This document shows positions 7,837 to 14,201 of a stretch of 64,000 nt of DNA, one piece after another. Within the stretch, counting starts at the first letter, position 1. The number at the start of each line of letters is the position of its first letter. Under the pieces are notes generated by a model. It was not told where the DNA came from, did no database searches, and worked only from the letters and a program-made list of their open reading frames with translations. The stretch is from contig CAKTLG010000001.1 in assembly GCA_934572465.1 (NCBI GenBank), positions 1 through 64,000 of the forward strand, written 5' to 3'. Made by a program: the position numbers and the translations under genes. The stretch comes from an uncultured Oscillospiraceae bacterium (GTDB lineage: Bacteria; Bacillota; Clostridia; Oscillospirales; Oscillospiraceae).

Positions 7837-8961
7837 ATGGCCGTGATCGAATACGATTCCTACAAGCAGAAGCTGCTTGCAATGGACGAAACGTTTGAAA
7901 ACCTCTATAAAGCGCTGGAGATCGAGCAGTCCCGCCACGAGCTCAAGCGGCTGGAGCTGGAGGCTCACGAGGAGGGCTTCTGGAACGATCTGGAGCGCTC
8001 GCAGAAAAACCAGATGCGCTCGAAGCAGCTGCAAAACAAGATCCACCGCTACGAAAAGCTCGTCTCCACGCGCGACGATCTGCTCGCGCTGATCGACATG
8101 GGCACGGAGATGGACGACGCGAGCCTCCTGCCCGAGCTGCAGGAGGGTTACGGCAAGCTCGAGGCGGAGATGGAGGAGGCGCGGCTGACGACGCTGCTCT
8201 CCGGCGAATACGACAACTGCAACGCCATTCTGACGTTCCACGCCGGCGCGGGCGGCACCGAGGCGCAGGACTGGACGCAGATGCTCTACCGCATGTATAT
8301 GCAGTGGGCGACGAAGCATGGCTTCAGCTTTGAGATGCTCGACTATCTCGACGGCGAGGACGCGGGGCTCAAAAGCGCGACGGTCATGGTCAAGGGCGAG
8401 AACGCCTACGGCTACTTAAAGGGCGAAAACGGCGTGCACCGCCTTGTGCGCATTTCCCCGTTTGACGCCAACGCCCGCCGCCAGACGAGCTTTGCCGCGC
8501 TCGAGGTCATGCCCGAGCTGCCCGAAGATATCGAGGTCGAGATCCGGCCCGAGGATATCGAGATGCAGGTCTACCGCTCCAGCGGCGCGGGCGGCCAGCA
8601 CGTCAACAAGACGAGCAGCGCCGTTCGCCTGATCCACAAGCCCACCGGCATCGTTACCGCCTGCCAGACGCAGCGCTCCCAGTTCCAGAACCGCGACTAC
8701 GCCATGCAGATGCTCAAGTCGAAGCTGATGGAGCTCAAGATCCAGCAGCACGCGGAAAAGGTGTCCGACATCAAGGGTGTGCAGCTCAAGATCGAGTGGG
8801 GCAGCCAGATCCGCTCCTACGTCTTCATGCCCTACCAGCTCGTCAAGGATATGCGCACCGACTACGAGACCGGCAACATTCAGGCGGTCATGGACGGCGA
8901 CCTCGACGGCTTCATCAACGCCTACCTCACCAAATCCGCCAACGGCGAGCTGAAAAAGTAA
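7837..8961 (+). CDS. prfB: Peptide chain release factor 2
   Basis: Recognises UGA and UAA stop codons and triggers peptide release on the ribosome. The 374 residues span the complete factor, with the peptidyl-hydrolase motif GGQ in SSGAGGQHVNKTSSAVR (about residues 250-252) and an SPFDANARRQTSF anticodon-recognition region (Ser-Pro-Phe, RF2 type). The ATG at 7837 follows AAGGAGAGAACGCC. In many bacteria prfB needs a +1 frameshift at CTT-TGA near codon 25. Here the frame is open from the start, with no in-frame TGA and no CTTTGA at that point, so the autoregulatory frameshift is absent. A terminator follows the stop. Confidence 0.96.
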   Translation: MAVIEYDSYKQKLLAMDETFENLYKALEIEQSRHELKRLELEAHEEGFWNDLERSQKNQMRSKQLQNKIHRYEKLVSTRDDLLALIDMGTEMDDASLLPELQEGYGKLEAEMEEARLTTLLSGEYDNCNAILTFHAGAGGTEAQDWTQMLYRMYMQWATKHGFSFEMLDYLDGEDAGLKSATVMVKGENAYGYLKGENGVHRLVRISPFDANARRQTSFAALEVMPELPEDIEVEIRPEDIEMQVYRSSGAGGQHVNKTSSAVRLIHKPTGIVTACQTQRSQFQNRDYAMQMLKSKLMELKIQQHAEKVSDIKGVQLKIEWGSQIRSYVFMPYQLVKDMRTDYETGNIQAVMDGDLDGFINAYLTKSANGELKK

Positions 8962-8966
8962 ACAGG

Positions 8967-8995
8967 ATTCCGGCGCGGCGAGCGCCGGAATTTTT
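8967..8995 (+). terminator. prfB terminator
   Basis: ATTCCGGCGC-GGCGA-GCGCCGGAAT with TTTTT following, directly after the prfB stop. Confidence 0.8.
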
Positions 8996-9009
8996 ATGGA
9001 GAACCGATT

Positions 9010-10365
9010 ATGGAAGAAAACGTCAGAGAAAATAAGATGGGCACGATGCCCGTGGGGCGGCTGCTGGCCAACATGGCCGCGCCGATGATGGTGTCGATGC
9101 TCTTTCAGGCGCTCTATAACATTGTCGACAGTGTGTTCGTCGCGCGGCTGAGTCAGGACGCGATGAACGCCGTTTCGCTCGCGTTTCCGCTGCAAATGCT
9201 GTGCATCGCCTTTTCTGTCGGCACGGGCGTCGGCATGAACGCGCTGCTTTCGCGCTCGCTGGGCGAGAAGGATCAGGAGGCGGCGAACCGCGCCGCGGGC
9301 ACGGGGCTGTTCCTCACGCTCTGCACCGCGGCGGTCTTCTGCGCGCTGGGCTTTGCGCTCGCGGGCCCCTTCTTCCGCTTCCAGACCGATAACGCGCGGA
9401 TCATTGCCTACGGGCGCAGCTATGTGATGATCTGCATCGGCGTCTCGCTCGGCATTTTCATGCAGGTCTACGGCGAGCGGCTGCTGCAATCCACCGGCCG
9501 GACGAATCTTTCGATGCTCTCACAGATCGCGGGCGCGGTGTGCAACATCGTGCTCGACCCGATCCTGATCTTTGGCCTCTGCGGTTTTCCGCGCATGGAG
9601 GTCGCGGGCGCGGCGCTCGCAACGGTCATCGGCCAGTTCGTCGGCGCGGGGCTGGGGCTGTTTCTCAATCTGAAGAAGAATCCCGAGGTGCAGCTGCGCG
9701 CGCGGGATGTCCGCCCGCACCGCGCGACGGTCGCGGAGATCTACGCCGTCGGCATCCCATCGATCATTATGCAGTCCATCGGCTCGGTAATGACGTTCGG
9801 CATGAACAAGATCCTCATTTCCTTTACCGAGGCGGCGACGGCGGTGTTCGGCGCGTACTTCAAGCTGCAGAGCTTTATCTTCATGCCCTGCTTCGGTCTC
9901 AATAACGCGATGGTGCCCATCGTGTCCTACAATTACGGCGCGCGGAAGTATGACCGCGTGCGCAGGACCGTGCGCCTGACGGCGATCACGGCCATCGGCA
10001 TCATGTGCGTCGGCTGCGCGCTGTTCGAGCTGATCCCGGGCACCTTGCTGGGGCTGTTTTCGCCCACGGACGAGATGCTCGCCATCGGCAAAACGGCGCT
10101 GCGCATCATCGGCGCGCACTTCCCGCTCGCGGGCTTCAGCATCATCGCCGGCAGCGCCTGTCAGGCGCTTGGCAAGCCTGTTTACGCGCTCGTCAACTCC
10201 GTCTGCCGCCAGATCGTGGTGCTGCTGCCTGCGGCGTACCTGCTGTCGCTGACGGGGCGGCTGGAGCTCGTGTGGCTCGCGTTCCCGATCGCGGAACTCG
10301 TGAGCGTGACGCTGAACGCGATCTTCCTGAAGCGCACGTATCGGGCGTCGCTTGAAAAGAACTGA
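9010..10365 (+). CDS. MATE family multidrug/Na+ efflux transporter
   Basis: Inner-membrane antiporter of 451 residues with about 12 hydrophobic helices in two homologous halves. It matches the NorM/DinF superfamily: N-terminal MPVGRLLANMAAPMMVSML followed by ALYNIVDSVFVARLS, and the mirrored segment GIPSIIMQSIGSVMTFGMNK in the second half. The ATG lies 7 bp after GGAGA, just beyond the prfB terminator. It is probably transcribed separately or by read-through. The substrate cannot be inferred; organic cations and drugs are typical for the family. No partner regulator is adjacent. Confidence 0.92.
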   Translation: MEENVRENKMGTMPVGRLLANMAAPMMVSMLFQALYNIVDSVFVARLSQDAMNAVSLAFPLQMLCIAFSVGTGVGMNALLSRSLGEKDQEAANRAAGTGLFLTLCTAAVFCALGFALAGPFFRFQTDNARIIAYGRSYVMICIGVSLGIFMQVYGERLLQSTGRTNLSMLSQIAGAVCNIVLDPILIFGLCGFPRMEVAGAALATVIGQFVGAGLGLFLNLKKNPEVQLRARDVRPHRATVAEIYAVGIPSIIMQSIGSVMTFGMNKILISFTEAATAVFGAYFKLQSFIFMPCFGLNNAMVPIVSYNYGARKYDRVRRTVRLTAITAIGIMCVGCALFELIPGTLLGLFSPTDEMLAIGKTALRIIGAHFPLAGFSIIAGSACQALGKPVYALVNSVCRQIVVLLPAAYLLSLTGRLELVWLAFPIAELVSVTLNAIFLKRTYRASLEKN

Positions 10366-10469
10366 CGTTTCCCTGCAGAGGACGCATTTTATCAAACGCT
10401 GCTTGCGCGGAAAAGCCCGCGCGCGGCAGAGGGGGGCCTTTTACAAAAGGGACACCCCCTTCCGTTTCC

Positions 10470-10715
10470 CGCACAGGTGGAAAGAAGCGGCGCAAAGCGC
10501 TGCATGAATCAAAGGGGGCCATTCTCTTTCGCAAAAGAGAATGGCCCCCTTTATATCCCCCAAGAGAAAGGCGGACATTGCCGGCCTTAGACTCGAAGGA
10601 CTGCACAGCCTGCGGAGTGAGGGTGCGGTGTACGTGACTTCGCCACGAATCCCTGCTATTCGGTGCTGACCGCAGCCGCGCCTTACTACCGTGAGGCGCG
10701 AGTGACGAAAGATCG
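10470..10715 (+). repeat. Repeat family A, copy A1 (forward)
   Basis: Non-coding 245-bp unit. It has a GCGGCGCAAAGCGC lead-in, an 18-bp near-perfect hairpin (AAAGGGGGCCATTCTCTTT with its complement, 10511-10553), then CCCCCAAGAGAAAGGCGG, a CGTGACTTCGCCACG stem-loop, and a third stem GCGCCTTACTACCGTGAGGCGC (10679-10700). The same order of parts recurs at 50553-50815 and, inverted, at 11694-11935, with a more diverged inverted copy at 50915-51060. Short ORFs across the hairpin are artefacts. The copy follows the MATE gene, which has no other terminator. Confidence 0.85.
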
Positions 10716-10730
10716 GCGGCGGACTGTCAG

Positions 10731-10880
10731 CTATTCGGCGGAGCCAATATAGATCTCCTCCGCTTTCTGCTGCGCGGAGATCAGCGTTTCCTTTGCCTCG
10801 CCGTAGTTTTGCGCGTCCAGCTGCTCCAGTGCGTCAGTGATGGCGTTGAACAGCAAATGGTACAGCTTTTCGTAGTCCAT
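10731..10880 (-). CDS. Small helical protein, 49 aa (module 1)
   Basis: A 49-residue protein, start ATG 6 bp after GGAGGAC. It begins MDYEKLYHLLFNAITDAL and continues with two predicted amphipathic helices (YGEAKETLISAQQKAEEIYI). It is about 70% identical by eye to the protein at 11213-11365, which is strong evidence that both are real genes under selection. No catalytic motif, no membrane segment. It is transcribed divergently from an RHH-protein gene with a shared AT-rich spacer. Similar short helical proteins are common in clostridial accessory regions, to my memory without an assigned function; I do not assign one. Confidence 0.75.
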   Translation of the reverse strand: MDYEKLYHLLFNAITDALEQLDAQNYGEAKETLISAQQKAEEIYIGSAE

Positions 10881-10905
10881 AATGTCCTCCCTCTTGCGTG
10901 ATGCA

Positions 10906-10948
10906 AATGTAATACATTTATATTACACATATTTCTGCAAAATTGCAA
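10906..10948 (-). promoter_or_regulatory. Promoter and probable RHH operator, module 1
   Basis: Minus-strand TTGCAA (10948-10943), 17 bp, TAATAT (10925-10920), driving the 49-aa gene. Just downstream lies the dyad AATGTA-A-TACATT (10906-10918). A related half-site, AATGTATT, occurs at 10965-10972 in front of the RHH gene. The spacer is much more AT-rich than its surroundings. Confidence 0.6.
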
Positions 10949-10985
10949 TACACTTGTCATATTAAATGTATTGCAGGTGAATGCC

Positions 10986-11165
10986 ATGGCCTTTAAGATT
11001 CCGAGCGTACCGCCGACAACAAATAAATCAATACGATTTCCCAACGACATGATCGAGGAGATCGAAGCTGCGATCCGCGGCAAGGAATGCACATTTTCCG
11101 CTTTTGTGGTCGCCGCCGTCCGCGCCGCGCTGGATGATCTGAAAGAACAGGAAAACGACCGCTGA
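10986..11165 (+). CDS. Ribbon-helix-helix protein, 59 aa (module 1)
   Basis: Predicted DNA-binding protein of the MetJ/Arc (CopG-like) fold. A strand-forming segment (SIRFPNDMIEEIEAAI) is followed by a second helix (FSAFVVAAVRAALDDL), the typical RHH layout. I choose the ATG at 10986 (MAFKIPS, 59 aa), which follows AGGTGA by 5 bp; a TTG 15 bp earlier would add five residues. It is transcribed divergently from the 49-aa gene, and a terminator overlaps its stop codon. It probably represses one or both genes of the module. No toxin-like partner is recognisable. Confidence 0.75.
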   Translation: MAFKIPSVPPTTNKSIRFPNDMIEEIEAAIRGKECTFSAFVVAAVRAALDDLKEQENDR

Positions 11166-11178
11166 TGCGGTCGTTTTT
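11152..11178 (+). terminator. Terminator of RHH gene 1
   Basis: AAAACGACCGC-TGAT-GCGGTCGTTTTT. The stop codon lies in the loop. The same design, with a nearly identical stem, ends RHH gene 2. Confidence 0.8.
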
Positions 11179-11212
11179 GTTTTGCAGCCGGTCTGCCGCC
11201 GCGCCAGCCTGC

Positions 11213-11365
11213 TTATTCCGCGGAATCAATATAGATCTCCTCCGCTTTCTGCTGTGCGGAGATCAGGGATTTCTTTGCCTTGCCGTAGTTTTGCGCATCC
11301 ATCGGCCCCAGCGCGTCGGTGATGGCGTTGAACAGCAGGTAATACATTTTCTGGTAAACTTCCAT
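11213..11365 (-). CDS. Small helical protein, 50 aa (module 2)
   Basis: Paralogue of the protein at 10731-10880: it begins MEVYQKMYYLLFNAITDAL and shares DAQNYG, LISAQQKAEEIYI and a terminal SAE. The start ATG has AAGGAGG 11 bp upstream, slightly far but strong. The core YLLFNAITDAL and the C-terminal helix are the most conserved parts. Like its sister it is divergent from an RHH gene and has a near-consensus promoter. Function unknown; a small partner or modulator of the RHH protein is one possibility, which is inference only. Confidence 0.75.
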   Translation of the reverse strand: MEVYQKMYYLLFNAITDALGPMDAQNYGKAKKSLISAQQKAEEIYIDSAE

Positions 11366-11395
11366 ACGAATGACAACCTCCTTTCATGCTTTTTT

Positions 11396-11424
11396 ACTAT
11401 AAAGTGCTATCACTTAGATGTCAA
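11396..11424 (-). promoter_or_regulatory. Promoter with operator dyad in the spacer, module 2
   Basis: Minus-strand TTGACA (11424-11419), 17-bp spacer, TATAGT (11401-11396). The spacer carries the dyad AAGTG-ATAG-CACTT (11402-11415), well placed for repression, presumably by the RHH protein encoded divergently. Confidence 0.7.
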
Positions 11425-11487
11425 TAGATTGCATACTTTTTCCGCGAAAAACCATACAATAAGTAAAAACCTGCTGGGGGACTATGT

Positions 11488-11670
11488 ATGGCGACAAACA
11501 AACGCGTATTTACCTTGCGTCTGTCTGATGAGGTGTTTGATAAAATCGGCGCGCTGGCCACCAGAGAGCACCGCTCTATGACCAATTATATTGAATTTGT
11601 TCTGCTCAAGCATATCAGCGATATTGAGGCGGAGCAGGGCGAGATCTCACGAAATGAAAACGACCGCTGA
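11488..11670 (+). CDS. Ribbon-helix-helix protein, 60 aa (module 2)
   Basis: Arc-type DNA-binding protein. The ribbon segment RVFTLRLSDEVFDKI is followed by GALATREHRSMTNYIEFVLLKHI, the classic spacing of helix A and helix B with the conserved Ser-x-Thr-x-Tyr-Ile (SMTNYIE) at the start of helix B. It is clearly more Arc-like than the module 1 protein, so the two modules share layout rather than close sequence in this partner. ATG start with GGGGGACT upstream. A terminator overlaps the stop. Confidence 0.8.
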   Translation: MATNKRVFTLRLSDEVFDKIGALATREHRSMTNYIEFVLLKHISDIEAEQGEISRNENDR

Positions 11671-11687
11671 GACGGCGGTCGTTTTTT
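11657..11687 (+). terminator. Terminator of RHH gene 2
   Basis: AAAACGACCGC-TGAGAC-GGCGGTCGTTTTTT, with the stop codon in the loop. Matches the terminator of RHH gene 1. Confidence 0.8.
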
Positions 11688-11693
11688 GTTTCC

Positions 11694-11935
11694 TCCCGTC
11701 ACACGCGCGCCACGGAGTGCGCGCGGTTGATGGCTGTACCGATTCGCAGAGACTCATGGCGCAGCCATGTACGCCGCACTTTCACTCCGCAGGCTGCGCA
11801 GTTTTTCAAGCCCGAGGCCGGCAATGTCCGCCTTTCTCTTGGGGATCTAAAAGGGGGCTGTTCTCTTTTGCGAAAGAGAACAGCCCCCTTTGATTCGTGC
11901 AGCGCTTTGCGCCGCTTCTTTCCACCTGTGCGGAA
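11694..11935 (-). repeat. Repeat family A, copy A2 (inverted)
   Basis: Reverse-orientation copy of 10470-10715. Read on the minus strand it gives the CCGCACAGGTGGAAAGAAGC lead-in, the GGGGGCTGTTCTC hairpin (11848-11890), CCCCAAGAGAAAGGCGGACA, the ATGGCTGCGCCAT stem-loop and the final CGCGC stem (about 11705-11725). Together with A1 it brackets the two RHH modules as a 240-bp imperfect inverted repeat. Confidence 0.85.
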
Positions 11936-11937
11936 AA

Positions 11938-11979
11938 GAAAAGGGGGTATTCTCTCCGGAAAGAGAATACCCCCTTTTT
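11938..11979. repeat. Solo family-A hairpin, probable bidirectional terminator
   Basis: AAAGGGGGTATTCTCT-CCGG-AAAGAGAATACCCCCTTT, a long stem flanked by A and T runs. It is placed 30 bp beyond the EF-G-like stop and probably ends that transcript. Confidence 0.7.
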
Positions 11980-12007
11980 GCGTTGTATTTCTGTTACACA
12001 GAAGCGA

Positions 12008-14071
12008 TCATTCCGCTTCCTGCATGGCCTTCGCGGCGGCGACGGCCTTCTCCTGCGCGTCGGCGGAGCACTGCTCGTAGCGCACAAAGTGCATCACGAA
12101 CGAGCCGCGGGACTGGGTCATGGAGCGCAGGTCGATGGCGTAGCTCATCAGCTCAGCCTCGGGGCACTCGGCCTCGATGACCTGTTCGCCGTCGCCGGTC
12201 GGGTTCATGCCCATGACGCGGCCGCGGCGCTTGTTGAGATCGCCGAGGATATCGCCCATGTACTGATCGGGCACCGTGACCTTCAGCTCGCACACCGGCT
12301 CAAGCAGCACGGGAGACGCCTCGGGCATGGCTGCCTTGTAGGCGAGGTTCGCGGCGGTCTTGAACGCGATTTCGGACGAGTCGACGGGGTGATAGGAGCC
12401 ATCGTACAGAACGGCCTTGAGGTTGACGACCGGATAACCGGCGAGCGGGCCGTGGACGCAGGCCTCGCGCAGGCCCTTTTCGACCGCGGGGAAGAAGTTC
12501 TTGGGAACGGAGCCGCCGAAGACCTCCTCGGCGAAGACCATCTCTTCGCTCTCCTCGTTGGGCTCGAAGCGGATCCAAACGTCGCCGAACTGGCCGCTGC
12601 CGCCGGTCTGCTTCTTGTGGCGGCCCTGCTTCTGCACGGTCTTGCGGATCTTCTCACGATAAGGCACGCGCGGCGTGTCAAGCTCGGCGTCCACACCGAA
12701 GCGGGTCTTGAGCTTGCTGACGAGCACGTCGATCTGGATATCGCCCATGCCGGAGACGACCATCTGATGGGTCTCGGCGTTGTTGGTGACGGTAAAGGTC
12801 GGATCTTCCTCGTTCAGACGGTTGAGGCCGGTGCCGAGCTTTTCCTCCTGACCGCGGGTCTTGGGCGCGATGGCGCGGGAGTAGCAGGGCTCGGCGTAGG
12901 GCATACCCGCCAGCTTGACGATGCTCTTCGGGTCGCAGAGGGTGTCGCCGGTCTTGACGCGGTCCATCTTGGCGATGGCGCCGATGTCGCCGCAGCAGAT
13001 CTCCTTGACCTCCTCGTTCTTCTTGCCCTTGAGGGTGTAGAGACGCCCGAGCTTTTCGGTGTTGCCCGTGGTGGTGTCATAAAGGGACATATCGCCGGTG
13101 ATCTTACCGCGCAGGACCTTGACCAGAGAGAACTTGCCGTACTGGTCGGAAACGGTCTTGAAGACGATGGCGGCGGTGGGGCCGTCCTCGGTGATGGCCA
13201 TTTCGATCTCCTCGCCGTCGTCGTTCTTGGCGATCTCGGCGGGCATATCGGTGGCCAGCGGGACGAGATCGAGCACGGTCTGCATCAGCATGTCGACGCC
13301 GAGACCGGTGGTGGCGCTGCCGCAGAGCACGGGCGCGACGCTGCCGTCCTTCAGGCCGATCTTAAGGCCCTTGGCGATCTCGTCGGCGGAAAGCTCCATG
13401 GTCTCGAAGAACTTCTCCATCAGTTCCTCGTCGGCGCCGGCGGCGGCTTCCATCAGCTCGGCGCGCAGCGCCTCGACCTCGTCGGCGACGCTGGCGGGGA
13501 TAGCACACTCGACGGCCTTGCCGCCCTTGACCTCGTAGGCCTTGTTGTGCAGCAGGTCGACGATGCCGGTGACCTTCTTATCGCCGTCCATCACGGGCGC
13601 GACGATGGGCGCGACGGCGGTGCCGAATTTGCCCTTGAGCGCGTCGAAGCAGGCGTTATAATCGCTGTTGTCCTCGTCGGTGCGGTTGATGAAGATCATG
13701 CGGGGCTTCTTGCCCAGCATCTTCCAGCAGCGCTCGGCGCCGACGGAAAGGCCGTCCTTCGCGCCGCATACCAGCACCGCGCACTCGCTGGCGCGGATGG
13801 CGGACAGGGCCTCGCCGGCAAAGTCGAAGTTGCCCGGCGCGTCCAGCACGTTGATCTTGACATTCTTATACTTCACCGGCGCGATGGCGAGCGAGATGGA
13901 GATATTTCTCTTGATCTCCTCCGCGTCATAGTCGCAGGTGGTGTTGCCGTCGGCGACCTTGCCGAAGCGGTCGGTGCCACCGGTCAGGAAGAGCATGCTC
14001 TCAGCGAGCGTGGTCTTGCCGCTGCCGCCGTGGCCCAGCAGGCAGATATTACGTACGTCTTTAGCACTCAT
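12008..14071 (-). CDS. Elongation factor G-like GTPase (paralogue)
   Basis: Full-length EF-G architecture of 687 residues: G domain, domain II, domains III-V with the domain IV/V segment GRVMGMNPTGDGEQVIEAE. It is an EF-G-like (EF-G2 type) protein, not canonical FusA. The P-loop reads GHGGSGKTT instead of GHIDAGKTT. The switch II motif DTPGH is DAPGN (about residues 75-79), so the His needed for normal GTP hydrolysis is replaced by Asn. NKxD reads NRTD. It is transcribed alone from its own promoter, not with rpsL, rpsG or tuf. A ribosome-associated or regulatory role is likely; the details are unknown. Confidence 0.85.
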   Translation of the reverse strand: MSAKDVRNICLLGHGGSGKTTLAESMLFLTGGTDRFGKVADGNTTCDYDAEEIKRNISISLAIAPVKYKNVKINVLDAPGNFDFAGEALSAIRASECAVLVCGAKDGLSVGAERCWKMLGKKPRMIFINRTDEDNSDYNACFDALKGKFGTAVAPIVAPVMDGDKKVTGIVDLLHNKAYEVKGGKAVECAIPASVADEVEALRAELMEAAAGADEELMEKFFETMELSADEIAKGLKIGLKDGSVAPVLCGSATTGLGVDMLMQTVLDLVPLATDMPAEIAKNDDGEEIEMAITEDGPTAAIVFKTVSDQYGKFSLVKVLRGKITGDMSLYDTTTGNTEKLGRLYTLKGKKNEEVKEICCGDIGAIAKMDRVKTGDTLCDPKSIVKLAGMPYAEPCYSRAIAPKTRGQEEKLGTGLNRLNEEDPTFTVTNNAETHQMVVSGMGDIQIDVLVSKLKTRFGVDAELDTPRVPYREKIRKTVQKQGRHKKQTGGSGQFGDVWIRFEPNEESEEMVFAEEVFGGSVPKNFFPAVEKGLREACVHGPLAGYPVVNLKAVLYDGSYHPVDSSEIAFKTAANLAYKAAMPEASPVLLEPVCELKVTVPDQYMGDILGDLNKRRGRVMGMNPTGDGEQVIEAECPEAELMSYAIDLRSMTQSRGSFVMHFVRYEQCSADAQEKAVAAAKAMQEAE

Positions 14072-14130
14072 AGGGGGTCAGTCTCCTTCCGAAATGGTAG
14101 ATCCCGAACGGGAAAATACTCAACAGAGGA

Positions 14131-14159
14131 ATCATACCATGAAATTTTCTCTAATACAA
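14131..14159 (-). promoter_or_regulatory. Promoter of the EF-G-like gene
   Basis: Minus-strand TTGTAT (14159-14154), 17 bp, TATGAT (14136-14131), 60 bp upstream of the ATG. Confidence 0.65.
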
Positions 14160-14201
14160 CCACAATTTTGCCTAAATCCACGATTTCTTCGTGGGAAATG
14201 C

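Noticed and set aside
10440-10606. ORFs through the family-A hairpins with peptides such as SFAKENTP and KRIPPL.
   Set aside because: They are translations of the palindromic repeat in different frames; they recur wherever the repeat occurs and have no start signals.
10366-12007. Prophage or ICE remnant.
   Set aside because: Only RHH and small helical proteins are present; no integrase, relaxase, capsid or att-site signature.
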